In this document: positions 32,679 to 42,133 of the stretch, one piece after another | Layout of the letters: every line of letters starts with the position of its first letter | How positions within the stretch are numbered: the first letter of the stretch is position 1 | NCBI GenBank assembly: GCA_947464335.1 | Contig: CANHWG010000020.1 | Location: 1 to 42,135, forward strand | Direction of reading: 5' to 3' | DNA from: Flavobacteriaceae bacterium | GTDB lineage: Bacteria; Bacteroidota; Bacteroidia; Flavobacteriales; Flavobacteriaceae | Length of the DNA: 42,135 bases | Position numbers and translations under genes: made by a program | Notes under the pieces: model-generated | Databases searched by the model: none | Told to the model about the DNA's origin: nothing | The model's input: the letters and a program-made list of their open reading frames with translations, nothing else

Positions 32679-32686
32679 CAAAGGTA
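32679..32686 (-). promoter_or_regulatory. -7 box of the fur promoter
   Basis: TACCTTTG on the minus strand. Its closeness to the ATG (32674) implies that transcription starts at about the start codon. Confidence 0.5.
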
Positions 32687-32759
32687 ATTTTTTTGTTTAA
32701 GGTTTAAAAGTATATGAGTTTAAAAGTTTATCAACTCATTGTTAAAAAGAGAAAAACTA

Positions 32760-34976
32760 TCAATTGGTGTATACTCGGGTTACTTTATCTACACCGTCAA
32801 TCTTCTTAATATTGTCTATTAATTTTTTTAAAATAGCATTATTTTGAACGATTACAGCCACTTGACCGTTAAAAATTCCAGCTTCGCCACTCAGCGATAT
32901 ACTTTGAATATTAACATGCATGTTGTTAGAAATTACTTTTGTCAGTTCGTTAGTTAAACCTAAACTGTCCATACCGGTAATTTTCAAAATAGCTTTGAAT
33001 TCTTGTTGTGTAGAGTCAATCCAACGAGCTTGCATTATACGATAAGCATAATTAGATTGTAATGTTATGGCATTGGGACAATCTTTTTTATGCACTTTTA
33101 TTCCTTCGTTGATTGTAATAAATCCAAATACTTCATCACCAGGTATAGGATTACAACAGGATGATAATTTATAATCTAATTTGTCTTGTTCTCCGCCAAA
33201 AACAAGCATATCAAAATTACTATTCAATATAGGTTTGTTGATATCTTCTTGATTTCCAGGAGTTCGCCTCATTTTGCTCTTAAAGAAATTCATTAAAGTA
33301 TTACTTTTTTGAGCAGCAAAATCTTTGAGCTGTTGGTTTTCTATAGAGCCAATTCCGACTCTGTAAAACAAGTCTAAACTTGTTTTTAAATGGAAAAAAT
33401 TAACTAATTCATTTATCACACTTTCGCTAAGTGTGATTTTTAAATGCTTCATTTTTCGGGTTAATAACTCTCTTCCGTCTTCGGCGATTTTCTTGGTATT
33501 TTCATTAAGAACATTTCTAATTTTATTCTTAGCTCTAGAGGTAGTTACATAATCCAACCAGTTTATGGTTGGTTTTTGATGAACAGAAGTTATTACTTCT
33601 ATTTGGTCACCACTTTTTAACTCGTGATTTAGTGGAACCAATTTTCCGTTCACTCTTGTTCCTCTAGTTTTGATTCCAATTTCGGAGTGAATGCTAAAGG
33701 CAAAATCGAGTGAAGTGGCACCTTTGGGTAGTGATTTTATTTCTCCTTTGGGTGTAAATACGAAGATTTCTTTGGCATACAAATTCATTTTGAAATCTTC
33801 TACAAAGTCAACCGCATTGGTTTCAGAACTTTCTAAGGCTTCTTTTAAAAGATTTAACCAAGTGTCTAAGCCGCTTTCTTCGGATGCACCTTGTTTGTAT
33901 TTGTAATGTGCGGCATATCCTTTTTCGGCAATTTCATCCATGCGCTCACTTCTCACTTGAATTTCTACCCAGCGACCTTTTGGTCCCATAACAGTAATAT
34001 GCAACGCTTCGTATCCGGTTGATTTTGGCGAAGAAATCCAATCACGCAAACGGCTTGGACTCGGACGGTAATGATCGGTTACAATTGAATAAATTTTCCA
34101 TGCTAAAAATTTTTCATCATGCAAATTTGATTTGTATATTATTCGAAGTGCAAATTTGTCATAGACTTCATCGAAAGTGACGTTTTGTGCCGCCATTTTT
34201 CGTCTAATGGAATAAATAGATTTTGGTCTGCCTTTCAATACATAGTCGACACCTTCATCATTAAGCGATTTTTTTAAAACATCCGAAATAGTTTTAATAT
34301 AGTCGTCTTGTTCTTCTTTCGTTTCTTTTATTTTACTAACAATATCTTTAAAAACTTCGGGTTCGGTATATTTTAATCCTAAATCTTCGAGCTTTGTTTT
34401 GATGTTATACAATCCTAATCGATGGGCTAACGGAGCATAAATATATAATGTTTCGGAAGCAATTTTTACTTGTTTGTAATCGGGCATCGAATCCATGGTT
34501 TGCATATTGTGCAAACGGTCGGCTATTTTTATTAAAATTACACGAACATCATCATTCAATGTCAAAAGCATTTTACGGAAATTTTCCGCTTGCATCGAGA
34601 TGTTCATGTCTTTTTTAACCTGAGAAATTTTGGTTAATCCTTCAACCAAATGCGCAATTTTCGGATTGAATTTTTTTTCGATATCTTCAAGGGTAACTTC
34701 GGTATCTTCAACTACATCATGCATCAATGCCGCAGCGATACTGGAAGCGCCAAGACCAATTTCAGAAGCTACGATTTTGGCAACACCAATAGGATGAAAT
34801 ATGTACGCTTCACCTGATTTACGCCGTTGTTCTTTGTGTGCATCTACGGCAACATCAAAAGCTTTTCGAATGAGTTTTTTGTCAGAGTCGGTTAGCGTTT
34901 GATAACTTATGCGAAGTAATTCTTTGTATTCTCGAGCAATGGCTTTTTTTTCTTCTTCTAAATCTATTTCAATCAT
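32760..34976 (-). CDS. rsh: bifunctional (p)ppGpp synthetase/hydrolase
   Basis: 738 residues from the ATG at 34976; a TTG at 35009 is upstream of or too close to the predicted transcript start. The HD hydrolase domain is intact (AALMHDVVEDTEV near 80, HDxxED). The synthetase domain has FALRIIYKS near 275, RDWISSPKSTGYEALH near 320 and the EIQVRSERM segment. TGS (EIFVFTPKGEIKSLPKGAT, near 402), a zinc-finger/RIS-like LSSCCNPIPGDEVFG segment and a C-terminal ACT domain follow. It makes and degrades (p)ppGpp in the stringent response and appears competent for both. Monocistronic, with its own promoter. Confidence 0.95.
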   Translation of the reverse strand: MIEIDLEEEKKAIAREYKELLRISYQTLTDSDKKLIRKAFDVAVDAHKEQRRKSGEAYIFHPIGVAKIVASEIGLGASSIAAALMHDVVEDTEVTLEDIEKKFNPKIAHLVEGLTKISQVKKDMNISMQAENFRKMLLTLNDDVRVILIKIADRLHNMQTMDSMPDYKQVKIASETLYIYAPLAHRLGLYNIKTKLEDLGLKYTEPEVFKDIVSKIKETKEEQDDYIKTISDVLKKSLNDEGVDYVLKGRPKSIYSIRRKMAAQNVTFDEVYDKFALRIIYKSNLHDEKFLAWKIYSIVTDHYRPSPSRLRDWISSPKSTGYEALHITVMGPKGRWVEIQVRSERMDEIAEKGYAAHYKYKQGASEESGLDTWLNLLKEALESSETNAVDFVEDFKMNLYAKEIFVFTPKGEIKSLPKGATSLDFAFSIHSEIGIKTRGTRVNGKLVPLNHELKSGDQIEVITSVHQKPTINWLDYVTTSRAKNKIRNVLNENTKKIAEDGRELLTRKMKHLKITLSESVINELVNFFHLKTSLDLFYRVGIGSIENQQLKDFAAQKSNTLMNFFKSKMRRTPGNQEDINKPILNSNFDMLVFGGEQDKLDYKLSSCCNPIPGDEVFGFITINEGIKVHKKDCPNAITLQSNYAYRIMQARWIDSTQQEFKAILKITGMDSLGLTNELTKVISNNMHVNIQSISLSGEAGIFNGQVAVIVQNNAILKKLIDNIKKIDGVDKVTRVYTN

Positions 34977-34996
34977 AGCATGTGCAATCAGGTAGC

Positions 34997-35028
34997 TAAA
35001 AATAAGCAATACAAATTAGATGTGCAAA
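34997..35028 (-). promoter_or_regulatory. promoter of the (p)ppGpp enzyme gene
   Basis: On the minus strand TTTG (35025-35028), 20 bases, TATTTTTA (34997-35004), one mismatch from TAnnTTTG. It gives a leader of about 13 bases before the ATG at 34976 and helps to decide that start. Confidence 0.5.
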
Positions 35029-35050
35029 TAGAAAATTTAAAAAAAGTTAT

Positions 35051-35074
35051 AGTGATTAGTAAAAAGTGATTAGT
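35051..35074. repeat. AGTGATTAGT direct repeats
   Basis: AGTGATTAGT at 35051-35060 and 35065-35074. On the minus strand these read ACTAATCACT upstream of the (p)ppGpp enzyme promoter. They resemble the AGTGTTCAGT class elsewhere in the window. Confidence 0.6.
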
Positions 35075-35104
35075 AAATAGATAATGTAATTCCTAACTAC
35101 TTAA

Positions 35105-35896
35105 TCAAAACCCACGTTGTCTTTTGGCTTCAAAGATTAAAATAGCGGCAGCTACCGAAACGTTCATACTATCAATTGCTCCTTGCATCGGAATAATAAT
35201 GTTTTGGGTTGCTTTATCACGCCAAAGTTGGGATAAGCCGGTTGCTTCTGTACCTACAACTAAAGCCGTTGGTGTGGTATAATTTTGAGTATGATAGGAA
35301 GTCGAATTTTGTAGTGTGGCACTATAAAAATCAATTTTGTTTTCAACGAGGTAGTTTATAGTTTCTTCAGTAGTAGCTGTTGCGATTTGATTGGTAAAAA
35401 GGCAACCTAAGCTAGAACGAACAATATTTGGATTGTATAAATCGGTTTTTGGATTGGCAAGAATAACAGCATCTACTTTGGCAGCATCACAAGTTCGGAG
35501 TATTGCGCCAATATTCCCCGGTTTTTCTATGGATTCCATCACCAAAATTAAAGGATTTTGAGGAAGGTTTAAATCAGAAAGTTGTAAAGATTTAGTTTTG
35601 GCAACGGCCAAAATACCTTCGGTAGTATCTCGATACGCTAGTTTTTGATAGACTTCTTTAGATATTTCTATTTTCTCGACAGCGCTCGAAACAACAATTT
35701 TTTTTAATTTTGTTTCAGAAATTAATTCGGGTAAAAAAAGAATGGTTTCTATTTCATAATTTCCTTTGATAGCCAATTCAATTTCACGAATGCCTTCTAT
35801 CAAAAAAGTGCCTGATTCTTTTCGAGCTTTTGCTTTTTCCTGAAGTTGGAGTAACGATTTTATATACGGATTTTGTGATGAAGTAATTTGTTTCAT
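35105..35896 (-). CDS. SpoU/TrmH-type RNA 2'-O-methyltransferase
   Basis: 263 residues. An N-terminal substrate-binding segment (KARKESGTFLIEGIREIELA near 22) precedes the SPOUT knot: ESIEKPGNIGAILRTCDAA near 120 (motif 1, Asn-x-Gly-x-x-x-R), ALVVGTEATGLSQLW near 213 (motif 2) and IIPMQGAIDSMNVSVAAAI near 233 (motif 3). The family 2'-O-methylates ribose in 23S rRNA or tRNA; the nucleotide target here is not known. A TACCTTTG box lies 17 bases upstream. It is followed by the (p)ppGpp gene after a 128-base gap. Confidence 0.93.
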   Translation of the reverse strand: MKQITSSQNPYIKSLLQLQEKAKARKESGTFLIEGIREIELAIKGNYEIETILFLPELISETKLKKIVVSSAVEKIEISKEVYQKLAYRDTTEGILAVAKTKSLQLSDLNLPQNPLILVMESIEKPGNIGAILRTCDAAKVDAVILANPKTDLYNPNIVRSSLGCLFTNQIATATTEETINYLVENKIDFYSATLQNSTSYHTQNYTTPTALVVGTEATGLSQLWRDKATQNIIIPMQGAIDSMNVSVAAAILIFEAKRQRGF

Positions 35897-35912
35897 AATT
35901 GATTTAGATGTC

Positions 35913-35920
35913 CAAAGGTA
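35913..35920 (-). promoter_or_regulatory. -7 box of the SpoU methyltransferase promoter
   Basis: TACCTTTG on the minus strand, predicted leader about 10 bases. No clear -33 box. Confidence 0.5.
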
Positions 35921-35930
35921 TCCGATTTTA

Positions 35931-37748
35931 TTAATGGTTTAGGTATAAATAACCTCTTAAAGGTTCAGGATAATCAATGTCATTTAAAAATAACAAATAA
36001 AAATAAGTGCCATCGGGTGCATTTTTGCTTCCAATTCCGTCTTTTACATATCCATCCCAATCTTCGGTATTTTGGTTTCCTGTCCAAAGTAATCTTCCCC
36101 ATCGATTGTAGATTTCCAATTTAAAATCTAGAAAAATATCTCTTAAACCTCCAATGGTAAAGCTATCATTATAGGTATCATTATTAACAGAAACAAAATT
36201 ATAAACTGTTGGTGGACAATTTCTAGTAGTTAGCAAAAATGAGGTAATAGCAAAACAATTGTCATTATAAACTCTAACATAAACTTCTTTTGGTGTTGCA
36301 GTGGCTACATAATTAGAAATGTTTGAAATGGGATTTATAGCAATTGTTGCATTTTCTAAAGATTCATAAAAGCGAACGTTATCAGCAGAATTTGTTTTTA
36401 CGGCATCTTCATAAGACGAAAAATCAAAGGTGCCTCGAGTGAACCCTTCATTACAAGCAATCAAGTTTTCTAAAGAATTAAAAGTTGGAGAATTCCAGAG
36501 TGAAATAGAGGTAGTAGCTGTATTATTATCCTCGTTTAATTCGGCCACAATACCTGTGCCATCTCCTCGATCATCTACAACAATAACTAGCGAAAAATCT
36601 ATTGGTACTGAAGCCGGAATAGTGATTATGGTTTGAAAATTAAAACTTTCTCCAATACCAATTGGAAGTGTTGTTTCATCAAATGCGGTAAATACGCCCT
36701 CAATATAAATTGCTATTGGAGTTCCGGCAGGTAATACATTGGTAGCATTCAAATTAGATACCGTATAATTTACGCGAATGATTCTAGAATCACATTCTTG
36801 TTCGATTGAATTGATGGTCACGGTAGCATCAGGCAATTGACTGTTTAATTTACTAACGATAGTATTAATTAATACAAAGTCTTGCGCCGTGGTCATTTTG
36901 ACTTCCACTGAAGTGTTACCAATGTTAATATAATTTTGGATGTCATAAATATCCAAATCCATATTAAATAAATCACTACTACCCGTAATACTATTGGTTC
37001 CATTAAAGGCATTATTTCCTGGATTCAAAGGTGGATTATCAATTACATTACCGTTAATTAACAATGATTCTTGATTGGCAATAGTTGCATCGCCTTCCCA
37101 TGCTACAAATCCAAGTTTGGCTCCCGAATTATCCAACACATTTAAGTTTCCTAAATTAATGATAATTTGATCTTGAACATTAACTACAGGGGTTGATAAT
37201 GCTTCTAAGCCATCATAAATATTCAATTGATTTAAGGGCAAAGTAGTGTTTCTGAATACAACTACAATAGCCCAACCCGCAAAATTAGTTCCGTTATTAC
37301 AATAGGTAAACGGATTTAAAAAAGGCGTTACATCTAAATCAGAAAAAGTATAAGTTCCGTTTCCTGTTGTTTGTAATTGTGTTGTGACATCGGCAAAAGC
37401 GCTAAAAAACGGATTTCCATTCGAACTTTGAATCGCCGAAAAATTCCGTTGCGAAGTGATATCAATTCCATTTAACTTAACATTAAAATCACCTGTTCCT
37501 GAACCTGCCCAATACAAATAAGCACTTTCTATTATGTCATTTGAATTTAAATTCAAAGTAGCTACTGAACTATCTAATAAATCGCAAGGGTCATTGGCAC
37601 CATTGGGTTGAACATTTAAAGTATTGCCAATAAAAGTAAAATCATAACGACCGTTAAACTGATTGTACAGCGATACATTTTGTCCATTGGATTTATAAAT
37701 CAAACAAAAGAGTACAATAAAAAATAAATAGTAACGTTTAAATCCCAA
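35931..37748 (-). CDS. surface protein with T9SS type B (gliding-associated) sorting domain
   Basis: 605 residues from a TTG start; upstream the frame closes at a stop and has no ATG. A signal peptide (RYYLFFIVLFCLIYKSNGQ) is followed by a beta-rich region (~25-310) with ESAYLYWAGSGTGDFNV near 73. A middle adhesion-like module (~315-430) has VNYTVSNLNAT and EDNNTATTSI, resembling CARDB/Ig modules. The end is a T9SS type B domain (~520-605): KLEIYNRWGRLLWTGN, DWDGYV, APDGTYFYLLFL. Type B domains occur in gliding-motility-associated proteins such as SprB. It is therefore an exported surface protein of unknown ligand, divergent from the polysaccharide genes. Confidence 0.9.
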   Translation of the reverse strand: MGFKRYYLFFIVLFCLIYKSNGQNVSLYNQFNGRYDFTFIGNTLNVQPNGANDPCDLLDSSVATLNLNSNDIIESAYLYWAGSGTGDFNVKLNGIDITSQRNFSAIQSSNGNPFFSAFADVTTQLQTTGNGTYTFSDLDVTPFLNPFTYCNNGTNFAGWAIVVVFRNTTLPLNQLNIYDGLEALSTPVVNVQDQIIINLGNLNVLDNSGAKLGFVAWEGDATIANQESLLINGNVIDNPPLNPGNNAFNGTNSITGSSDLFNMDLDIYDIQNYINIGNTSVEVKMTTAQDFVLINTIVSKLNSQLPDATVTINSIEQECDSRIIRVNYTVSNLNATNVLPAGTPIAIYIEGVFTAFDETTLPIGIGESFNFQTIITIPASVPIDFSLVIVVDDRGDGTGIVAELNEDNNTATTSISLWNSPTFNSLENLIACNEGFTRGTFDFSSYEDAVKTNSADNVRFYESLENATIAINPISNISNYVATATPKEVYVRVYNDNCFAITSFLLTTRNCPPTVYNFVSVNNDTYNDSFTIGGLRDIFLDFKLEIYNRWGRLLWTGNQNTEDWDGYVKDGIGSKNAPDGTYFYLLFLNDIDYPEPLRGYLYLNH

Positions 37749-37767
37749 AACAATAAAGTTAAAAATT

Positions 37768-37775
37768 CAAAGCTA
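37768..37775 (-). promoter_or_regulatory. -7 box of the type B surface protein gene
   Basis: TAGCTTTG on the minus strand, matching TAnnTTTG. It lies 19 bases before the TTG start and supports it. No good TTTG at the upstream spacing. Confidence 0.45.
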
Positions 37776-37861
37776 GGTAAATATTTTTGAAAATGGTATT
37801 TATGGTTAGATTGATTTTTTATCAAATAAATGATTAATTTTCCACCATCTAAATAATAATT

Positions 37862-38839
37862 TTGAAAAACTATACTGTTAGACATTACACTTCACAAGAT
37901 TTTGCTATTTGGAATGCATTTATAAGCACTGCCAAGAATGCCACATTTCTTTTTCATCGGGATTTCATGGAGTATCATTCAGATAGATATCAGGATTTCT
38001 CTTTACTAGTTTTTGATGGGGAAAAATTGATTAGCGTTTTACCTGCCAATAGAGTAGGTGAAACACTTTTTTCTCATCAAGGGTTGACTTATGGTGGATT
38101 GGTATTTGGTGACAAGATCAAGTTGGGTGACGTTATTGCTGTTACAAAATCAGTTTTACAGTTTTTGAATCATCATGGAATCACCATTTTACAACTCAAA
38201 TTAATTCCATCTATTTACAATCAGTATTTTTCAGAAGAAATAGAATATGCGATGTTTTTAACCAACGTTACCTTACTTCGTAGAGATTGTCTTTCGGTGA
38301 TTGACATGACTAAAAAATTTGAAATTACAAGAACGAGAAATGAAAGTATTAGAAGAGGGCAAAAACACAATTTAATCATTAAAGAAGAATTGAAATTTGA
38401 CTTGTTTTGGAACGAAATCTTACTTCCAAATTTAGAAAAGAAACACAATTCAAAGCCAGTTCATACGGCTGCTGAAATTAGCATATTGCAACAAAAGTTT
38501 CCTCATAATATTAGACATTTTAATGTATATCACGATGATAAAATTGTGGCTGGAACAACAATTTTTATAACCGATACAGTAGCACATCCTCAGTATATTT
38601 CGGGAAATGAGCAGAAGAATGAATTAGGAAGTTTGGACTATCTTTACCATCATTTGATTACGACTGTTTTTAAAGACAAAAATTATTTTGATTTTGGGCC
38701 GTCACACGAAGAAAACGGCAAAAAAATTAACGAAGGTATTCTGTTTTGGAAAGAGAGTTTTGGAGCCAAAACAACCGTTCAAGATTATTATGAAGTCAAT
38801 ACAGCAACTTATCTATTGTTAGATGGTATTTTAATTTAA
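37862..38839 (+). CDS. GNAT/FemAB-like acyltransferase
   Basis: 325 residues from TTG; a stop four codons upstream and conservation-like N-terminal text ([16 protein letters not shown]) make TTG the only sensible start, since the next ATG would remove 34 residues. The sequence shows the FemAB/BioF2-like acetyltransferase pattern: [20 protein letters not shown] near 27, [16 protein letters not shown] near 162, and [11 protein letters not shown] and [11 protein letters not shown] in the second GNAT-like lobe. Such proteins acylate or aminoacylate sugar or peptidoglycan precursors; the position at the head of a polysaccharide run suggests a role in glycan modification, which is inference. Six bases may separate it from the next gene. 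Confidence 0.85.
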   Translation: MKNYTVRHYTSQDFAIWNAFISTAKNATFLFHRDFMEYHSDRYQDFSLLVFDGEKLISVLPANRVGETLFSHQGLTYGGLVFGDKIKLGDVIAVTKSVLQFLNHHGITILQLKLIPSIYNQYFSEEIEYAMFLTNVTLLRRDCLSVIDMTKKFEITRTRNESIRRGQKHNLIIKEELKFDLFWNEILLPNLEKKHNSKPVHTAAEISILQQKFPHNIRHFNVYHDDKIVAGTTIFITDTVAHPQYISGNEQKNELGSLDYLYHHLITTVFKDKNYFDFGPSHEENGKKINEGILFWKESFGAKTTVQDYYEVNTATYLLLDGILI

Positions 38840-38844
38840 AGTAT

Positions 38845-39405
38845 ATGAATAGAATAAAATATTTTTTTTTCGTTTTTTTAAGAATTTGGAAGTATAAATT
38901 GCTTTCAGATTGCCAAAGAGTAACAGGTAAACCAAATTTATACTTACCGCTTTTACTTAAAGGAAAAGGAAAAATTCAATTCGGTAAAAATTTTCAAAAT
39001 GGTGTTCAATTAGCTCATTTTACTTATTCATCCTACAACTATATACTTTCTCTTGAAGAAGATTCTGAAGTTATTATAGGTGATAATGTTGTAATGGCAA
39101 ATGGCGCTTCTATTCAAGCCGTTTCTAAAGTCACTATTGAAGATAATGTTATGATTGGTATTAATTGCTTTCTTGTAGATACTGATGGTCATGATTTAGA
39201 CCCTGAAAAAAGGATGACAGGTATTCCAAAAACAGGTCATATAACTATCAAAAAAAATGCGGTTATTTATTATAATTCGGTAGTTTTCAAAGGTGTCACA
39301 ATAGGAGAAAATTCAGTAATTGGTGCTTGTTCTGTGGTCACTAAAGATATTCCGCCTAACGTTTTTGCTGCAGGAAATCCGGCTCGTGTAATAAGAAATC
39401 TTTAG
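38845..39405 (+). CDS. left-handed beta-helix (hexapeptide) acyltransferase
   Basis: 186 residues. The hexapeptide coil is obvious from ~70 on: [39 protein letters not shown] (with the catalytic-type His near 114), [38 protein letters not shown] and the terminal [17 protein letters not shown]. This is the WbbJ/maltose-acetyltransferase type that O-acetylates sugars of surface polysaccharide. The N-terminal hydrophobic stretch ([10 protein letters not shown]) may attach it to the membrane. It is 5 bases after the GNAT-like gene and 1 base before the flippase start, so all three are one transcript. Confidence 0.93.
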   Translation: MNRIKYFFFVFLRIWKYKLLSDCQRVTGKPNLYLPLLLKGKGKIQFGKNFQNGVQLAHFTYSSYNYILSLEEDSEVIIGDNVVMANGASIQAVSKVTIEDNVMIGINCFLVDTDGHDLDPEKRMTGIPKTGHITIKKNAVIYYNSVVFKGVTIGENSVIGACSVVTKDIPPNVFAAGNPARVIRNL

Positions 39406-39406
39406 T

Positions 39407-40693
39407 TTGAAATTTTTAAAGCAAAATACATTATTAAAAGTATTGTCGCTGAATTCTATTTCAGTAGCAATGAGTTTTGTTTTGGGTGTTTTTTCGTCTA
39501 AGATAATTTCGGTGTTTCTTGGTACATCTGGAATGGCTTTAATGGGTAGTTTCCGTAATTTTGCTTTAATGATAAAGTCTCTAGCTACTCTTGGTGCTAG
39601 TAACTCAATTGTTAAATTATTTGTTGAAAATAAGCAGGATAAAAAAGAGCTTTCGATTATTTATTCCACTTTTTTTTGGTTGTTTTTGATAGTTTCTACC
39701 TTTTTGACATTATTGCTTATTGTTTTTGCTTCTTCGCTTTCTTCCTTTTTATTTTATACAGATAGCTATTCAAACCCAATCCGTTTTTTTGGATTATTAC
39801 TGCCATTTATGGTCATTAATACTTTTTGGTTAGCCATATATAACGGATTAGAGAAGTATAAAAGTATTGTAATTATTCAAATAATATCTAATGTTATTGT
39901 TTTTGGAGTAACTGCCTTATTAATATGGAAACAGGGTATTGTTGGAGGACTTTATTCTATTGCGATTGGCGAGTTTTTAATGGTAATTGTCACTTTTTTA
40001 TTCATTAGAAAAGATAACGATTATTTCAAATTTGATTTGCAAAAAATACTAAGCAAAAAGTATATTAAAGTCATCCAGAAATTTTCAATTATGGCAATTT
40101 TGAGTGCAATAATCGTTCCTTTAACGTTGCTCATTATTCGAAATAATATTGTACAAAGTTACACTATTCATGAAGCTGGAATTTGGGATGCCGTAAATAG
40201 GTTGTCAAGCTTTTATATGATGTTTTTTAGCTCAGGTTTGTCTTTATATTATATGCCAAAGTTGGCTTCGATTGATTCAGAGAAAGAGTTTGTAATCGAA
40301 TTAAAATCGTATTTTAAAATATTTGTTCCTTTGTTTCTAATGATGTTAATTGTAATATATATAGTAAAAGAGATGATTATTAAAGTAGCATTTACCGAAG
40401 AATTTTCGAGTGTCAATCATTTACTAATTTGGCAATTGGCGGGAGATTTTTTAAGAATAATTACTTTAGCTTTTGGTTTTCAAATTGTTGTTAAAATGAT
40501 GCTGAAACGTTATTTTATAGGTGAAATCATCTTTAATCTATCTTATTTTTTACTGTCCATTTATTTAATGAGATACAATGCAATTGAAGGTGTTATGCAA
40601 GCTTATTTTTATGCTAATCTAATTACACTTCTATTGATTATATTTATGTTTAAAGACATATTTATAAATCATTTTAAAATGAAAAATAATTAA
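39407..40693 (+). CDS. Wzx-like polysaccharide flippase (O-antigen translocase type)
   Basis: 428 residues starting with TTG one base after the upstream stop; the alternative ATG 21 codons in would cut the first membrane segment. About twelve hydrophobic segments are visible, with MATE/PST-type features: SFVLGVFSSKIISVFLGTSG near 24, MGSFRNFALMIKSLATLGAS near 46 and FYMMFFSSGLSLYYMPKLA near 270. It resembles the WzxE/O-antigen translocase branch. It moves undecaprenyl-linked oligosaccharide across the inner membrane. It is co-transcribed with the acyltransferase and converges with the MaoC gene with no gap. Confidence 0.9.
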   Translation: MKFLKQNTLLKVLSLNSISVAMSFVLGVFSSKIISVFLGTSGMALMGSFRNFALMIKSLATLGASNSIVKLFVENKQDKKELSIIYSTFFWLFLIVSTFLTLLLIVFASSLSSFLFYTDSYSNPIRFFGLLLPFMVINTFWLAIYNGLEKYKSIVIIQIISNVIVFGVTALLIWKQGIVGGLYSIAIGEFLMVIVTFLFIRKDNDYFKFDLQKILSKKYIKVIQKFSIMAILSAIIVPLTLLIIRNNIVQSYTIHEAGIWDAVNRLSSFYMMFFSSGLSLYYMPKLASIDSEKEFVIELKSYFKIFVPLFLMMLIVIYIVKEMIIKVAFTEEFSSVNHLLIWQLAGDFLRIITLAFGFQIVVKMMLKRYFIGEIIFNLSYFLLSIYLMRYNAIEGVMQAYFYANLITLLLIIFMFKDIFINHFKMKNN

Positions 40694-41110
40694 TTACCAG
40701 ATATAAAATTTCTTATTCATTAATACTGCTTCACCCGATACTTTAAGTTCTAAACTTTCTTTTTCATAAATTTCATTCAGATACAGTACGCTGTTTTTAT
40801 CGGGATAAAGTTCTTTAACTGTAAAAACAGCAGTGTATTCTACTCCAGTAAATATGGGTTTGTAGTATTTCGCATTTTGGCTCATTAATATATGTTGTTC
40901 TGGATATAGTTTTGTTCCGTATACTTTTGAAAAAATACTTATACTAAAATATCCATGAACAATACATCTTCCAAAAATGGAATTTTTTGAGTAACTTTCG
41001 GATATATGTATAGGGTTTACATCACCAGATATTTTTGCAAATGCTATAACATCTTCCTCTTTAAAACTAAAATGATATTTAAAAACATCATTAACTTTAG
41101 GTTTTTTCAT
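40694..41110 (-). CDS. MaoC-like (R)-specific enoyl-CoA hydratase/dehydratase
   Basis: 138 residues, the single hot-dog-domain size. The hydratase signature is intact: FAKISGDVNPIHISES near 24 (catalytic Asp and His) and IFGRCIVHGYFSISIFSKV near 45. It hydrates trans-2-enoyl-CoA/ACP or dehydrates 3-hydroxyacyl groups. Being set inside a polysaccharide region it may process an acyl or sugar-derived side group; this is a guess from position. Its stop abuts the flippase stop. The 48 bases upstream are AT-rich without a clear promoter. Confidence 0.88.
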   Translation of the reverse strand: MKKPKVNDVFKYHFSFKEEDVIAFAKISGDVNPIHISESYSKNSIFGRCIVHGYFSISIFSKVYGTKLYPEQHILMSQNAKYYKPIFTGVEYTAVFTVKELYPDKNSVLYLNEIYEKESLELKVSGEAVLMNKKFYIW

Positions 41111-41158
41111 AAACTTTAGCTTCTTAACTTTTTTAATTTTTAAAAAGATATATCTTAA

Positions 41159-42133
41159 TTATACGCTCCAAACTTCTATATATTTCTTAGCTATTTTTAA
41201 ATAATCGTGTTCCCTTTCTATAAACGCTCTGGCTCGTTTACCCATAGCTTTTATTTCCTCTGGGTTTTCAATTAAAAATGATAACTCTTTAACGATATAA
41301 TCTACATCGGGTAACCCATTTATTGCTACTTTTTCAGCTAAATTATAGTGCTTTTCAAAGACTTCACTTGCATTAGTAAAAACTACTTTTCCTTTAGCCA
41401 TTCCTTCTAAACCATTACTGCCTTGGTCATGACCATACAATTGGTCCAATACAATTGTGGCGTTGTTATATAAGTTGATGAATTGGTCATAAGGGACATT
41501 TTCAACTATTTTAATCTCAATTCTTTCACCATATTTCTGTTTAATAATTTCAAGCGCTTTCTCATAAAAATCATTTCCTTTTTTAAAAAAACTTTCTCGA
41601 TTAATACCATGAAAAATGACGATTTTAGTATTAATTTCTAATTCGCTTTTTGGAAATTTATCAAGATTTATCGGACTCGGAATAATGCCTAAATACTTCG
41701 AATGATTTTGCAACGGAATATGATAATCGATATCGGTTGCAATCACTCCTTGGATATTTTTATAAATAAATTGATGAAGTTTCTCAAATGATTCCGTCTT
41801 GTATTTTAAAACGTTCGAAAAGTTTTTATCCGCAATCTTTCCTACTAGATAGGGTTGAATAATGGAAGGATTATCAGGATGTTTAAAGTTGTATTTCACA
41901 TACAAATAATCATCACCTGTAGCTAGTAAAAACACTTTTTTATTGTTGGCAAAAATGAAATCTAAAATCTTTTTTTCATCCTTATAATTACAAAAAAAAC
42001 TGTTTTCATTGATGAGTTGTACAATGTCAAAATTGGTATAATGTTTTCTTTTTCTCCAAAATTGACGATAGGTAAAATAGGAAGAAATGTCGAAACCAGT
42101 AAGAACGAGAAGTAACAGTTTAATTTTTTTGAG
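41159..42133 (-). CDS. glycosyltransferase, partial (start beyond window)
   Basis: The frame stays open from the stop at 41159 to the window edge, 324 residues; the GTG at 41935 is internal. The visible N-terminus (KIKLLLLVLTGFDISSYF) suggests the true start is only slightly outside. The second half has glycosyltransferase GT4-type features: IIPSPINLDKF near 147, VIFHGINRESFF near 170 (nucleotide-sugar domain entry), GHDQGSNGLEGMAKGKVVF near 235 (Glu-containing donor loop) and a helical C-terminal end. It would add a sugar to a lipid-linked glycan in the cytoplasm. The donor is unknown. It is the same strand as MaoC. Confidence 0.82.
   Translation of the reverse strand, partial: LKKIKLLLLVLTGFDISSYFTYRQFWRKRKHYTNFDIVQLINENSFFCNYKDEKKILDFIFANNKKVFLLATGDDYLYVKYNFKHPDNPSIIQPYLVGKIADKNFSNVLKYKTESFEKLHQFIYKNIQGVIATDIDYHIPLQNHSKYLGIIPSPINLDKFPKSELEINTKIVIFHGINRESFFKKGNDFYEKALEIIKQKYGERIEIKIVENVPYDQFINLYNNATIVLDQLYGHDQGSNGLEGMAKGKVVFTNASEVFEKHYNLAEKVAINGLPDVDYIVKELSFLIENPEEIKAMGKRARAFIEREHDYLKIAKKYIEVWSV

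Noticed and set aside
34977-35009. TTG start for the (p)ppGpp enzyme
   Set aside because: The predicted transcript begins near 34990, and the extra residues are not part of the conserved domain.
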